Of a stretch of 6,111 bases of DNA, positions 6,033 through 6,111 are shown in pieces. The translations under genes were made by a program, and so were the position numbers. The DNA comes from Candidatus Poseidoniaceae archaeon (lineage in GTDB: Archaea > Thermoplasmatota > Poseidoniia > Poseidoniales > Poseidoniaceae). Where the stretch lies: contig JAKMFF010000179.1 in assembly GCA_022425585.1 (NCBI GenBank), positions 1 to 6,111 of the forward strand, written 5' to 3'. The stretch's first letter is position 1; every line of letters begins with the position of its first letter. The notes under the pieces are model-generated. The model was not told the DNA's origin. It saw only the letters and a list, made by a program, of their open reading frames with translations, and ran no database searches.

Positions 6033-6111
6033 TCAAGCATCCGATTGAAGTTCCAAGAATGAACTGAAAATCTGCAGCCCATTTGAGGAACCAATTGATT
6101 CTGGATGAAAT
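6033..6111 (-). CDS. C-terminus of class I glutamine amidotransferase, TrpG/PabA type (partial)
   Basis: Only the last 25 or so codons are visible; the rest lies beyond the right edge. The minus-strand frame reads FHPESIGSSNGLQIFSSFLELQSDA then TGA at 6033-6035, starting with F at 6108-6110. FHPESI, a Gly a few residues on, and a terminal helix of the type LxxFL are the standard end of anthranilate synthase component II and aminodeoxychorismate synthase component II. The His and Glu of HPE belong to the Cys-His-Glu triad that releases ammonia from glutamine. CarA, GuaA and PyrG have differently worded motifs here, so TrpG or PabA is favoured, but the two cannot be told apart from this tail. 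The gene lies upstream of the zinc-ribbon gene with a 37-nt gap. Confidence 0.8.
   Translation of the reverse strand, partial: FHPESIGSSNGLQIFSSFLELQSDA

Noticed and set aside
6010..6111. Second minus-strand frame open to the right edge, ending at TAA 6010-6012
   Set aside because: Its reading (WFLKWAADFQ and so on) matches nothing I know, while the overlapping frame ending at 6033 gives the clear FHPESIGS amidotransferase motif.

Overview
The window looks like chromosomal DNA of a mesophilic archaeon of modest GC. The best archaeal markers are the archaeosine-synthesis radical SAM enzyme (RaSEA) and a YchF-family GTPase of the archaeal/Ygr210 type that keeps an NKxD motif. Ribosome-binding sites of the GGTGA and GGAG type, very short gaps and small membrane proteins fit. 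A marine Poseidoniales-like (Marine Group II) euryarchaeote is my guess from the overall style, including a SAP/HeH-like tail on a membrane protein. That placement is inference and not proven here.

Left part (2-1783, plus strand): the 3' part of a phosphatidylserine/archaetidylserine decarboxylase gene whose frame is open to the window edge, then RaSEA after a 9-nt gap. The RaSEA gene ends in two consecutive hairpins, the second spanning the stop codon and followed by TTTT, which probably ends this transcription unit.

Middle part (1784-5608, plus strand): an 88-nt intergenic stretch rich in short dyads leads into an apparent three-gene operon. Its genes encode an 89-residue two-helix membrane protein, a 719-residue membrane protein and the YchF-like GTPase, with gaps of only 13 nt each. 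The 719-residue protein is the main point of interest. Its membrane part has 12 predicted helices that follow heme-copper oxidase subunit I of the cbb3/NorB type helix by helix, yet the histidines that bind heme and CuB appear to be replaced at the sites I can place. Its C-terminus carries two canonical EF-hand loops and a SAP/HeH-like helix-extended-loop-helix tail. It may be a non-catalytic oxidase-fold protein turned into a calcium-responsive membrane anchor or sensor.

Right part (5609-6111, minus strand): a small zinc-ribbon protein with two membrane helices, whose stop codon directly abuts the GTPase stop codon with no intergenic base. Upstream of it lies the last stretch of a class I glutamine amidotransferase of the TrpG/PabA type, recognised by its FHPESIGS motif and cut by the window edge. 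There are no stretches above 300 bases without a gene, and I saw no tRNA, rRNA, CRISPR or insertion sequence.
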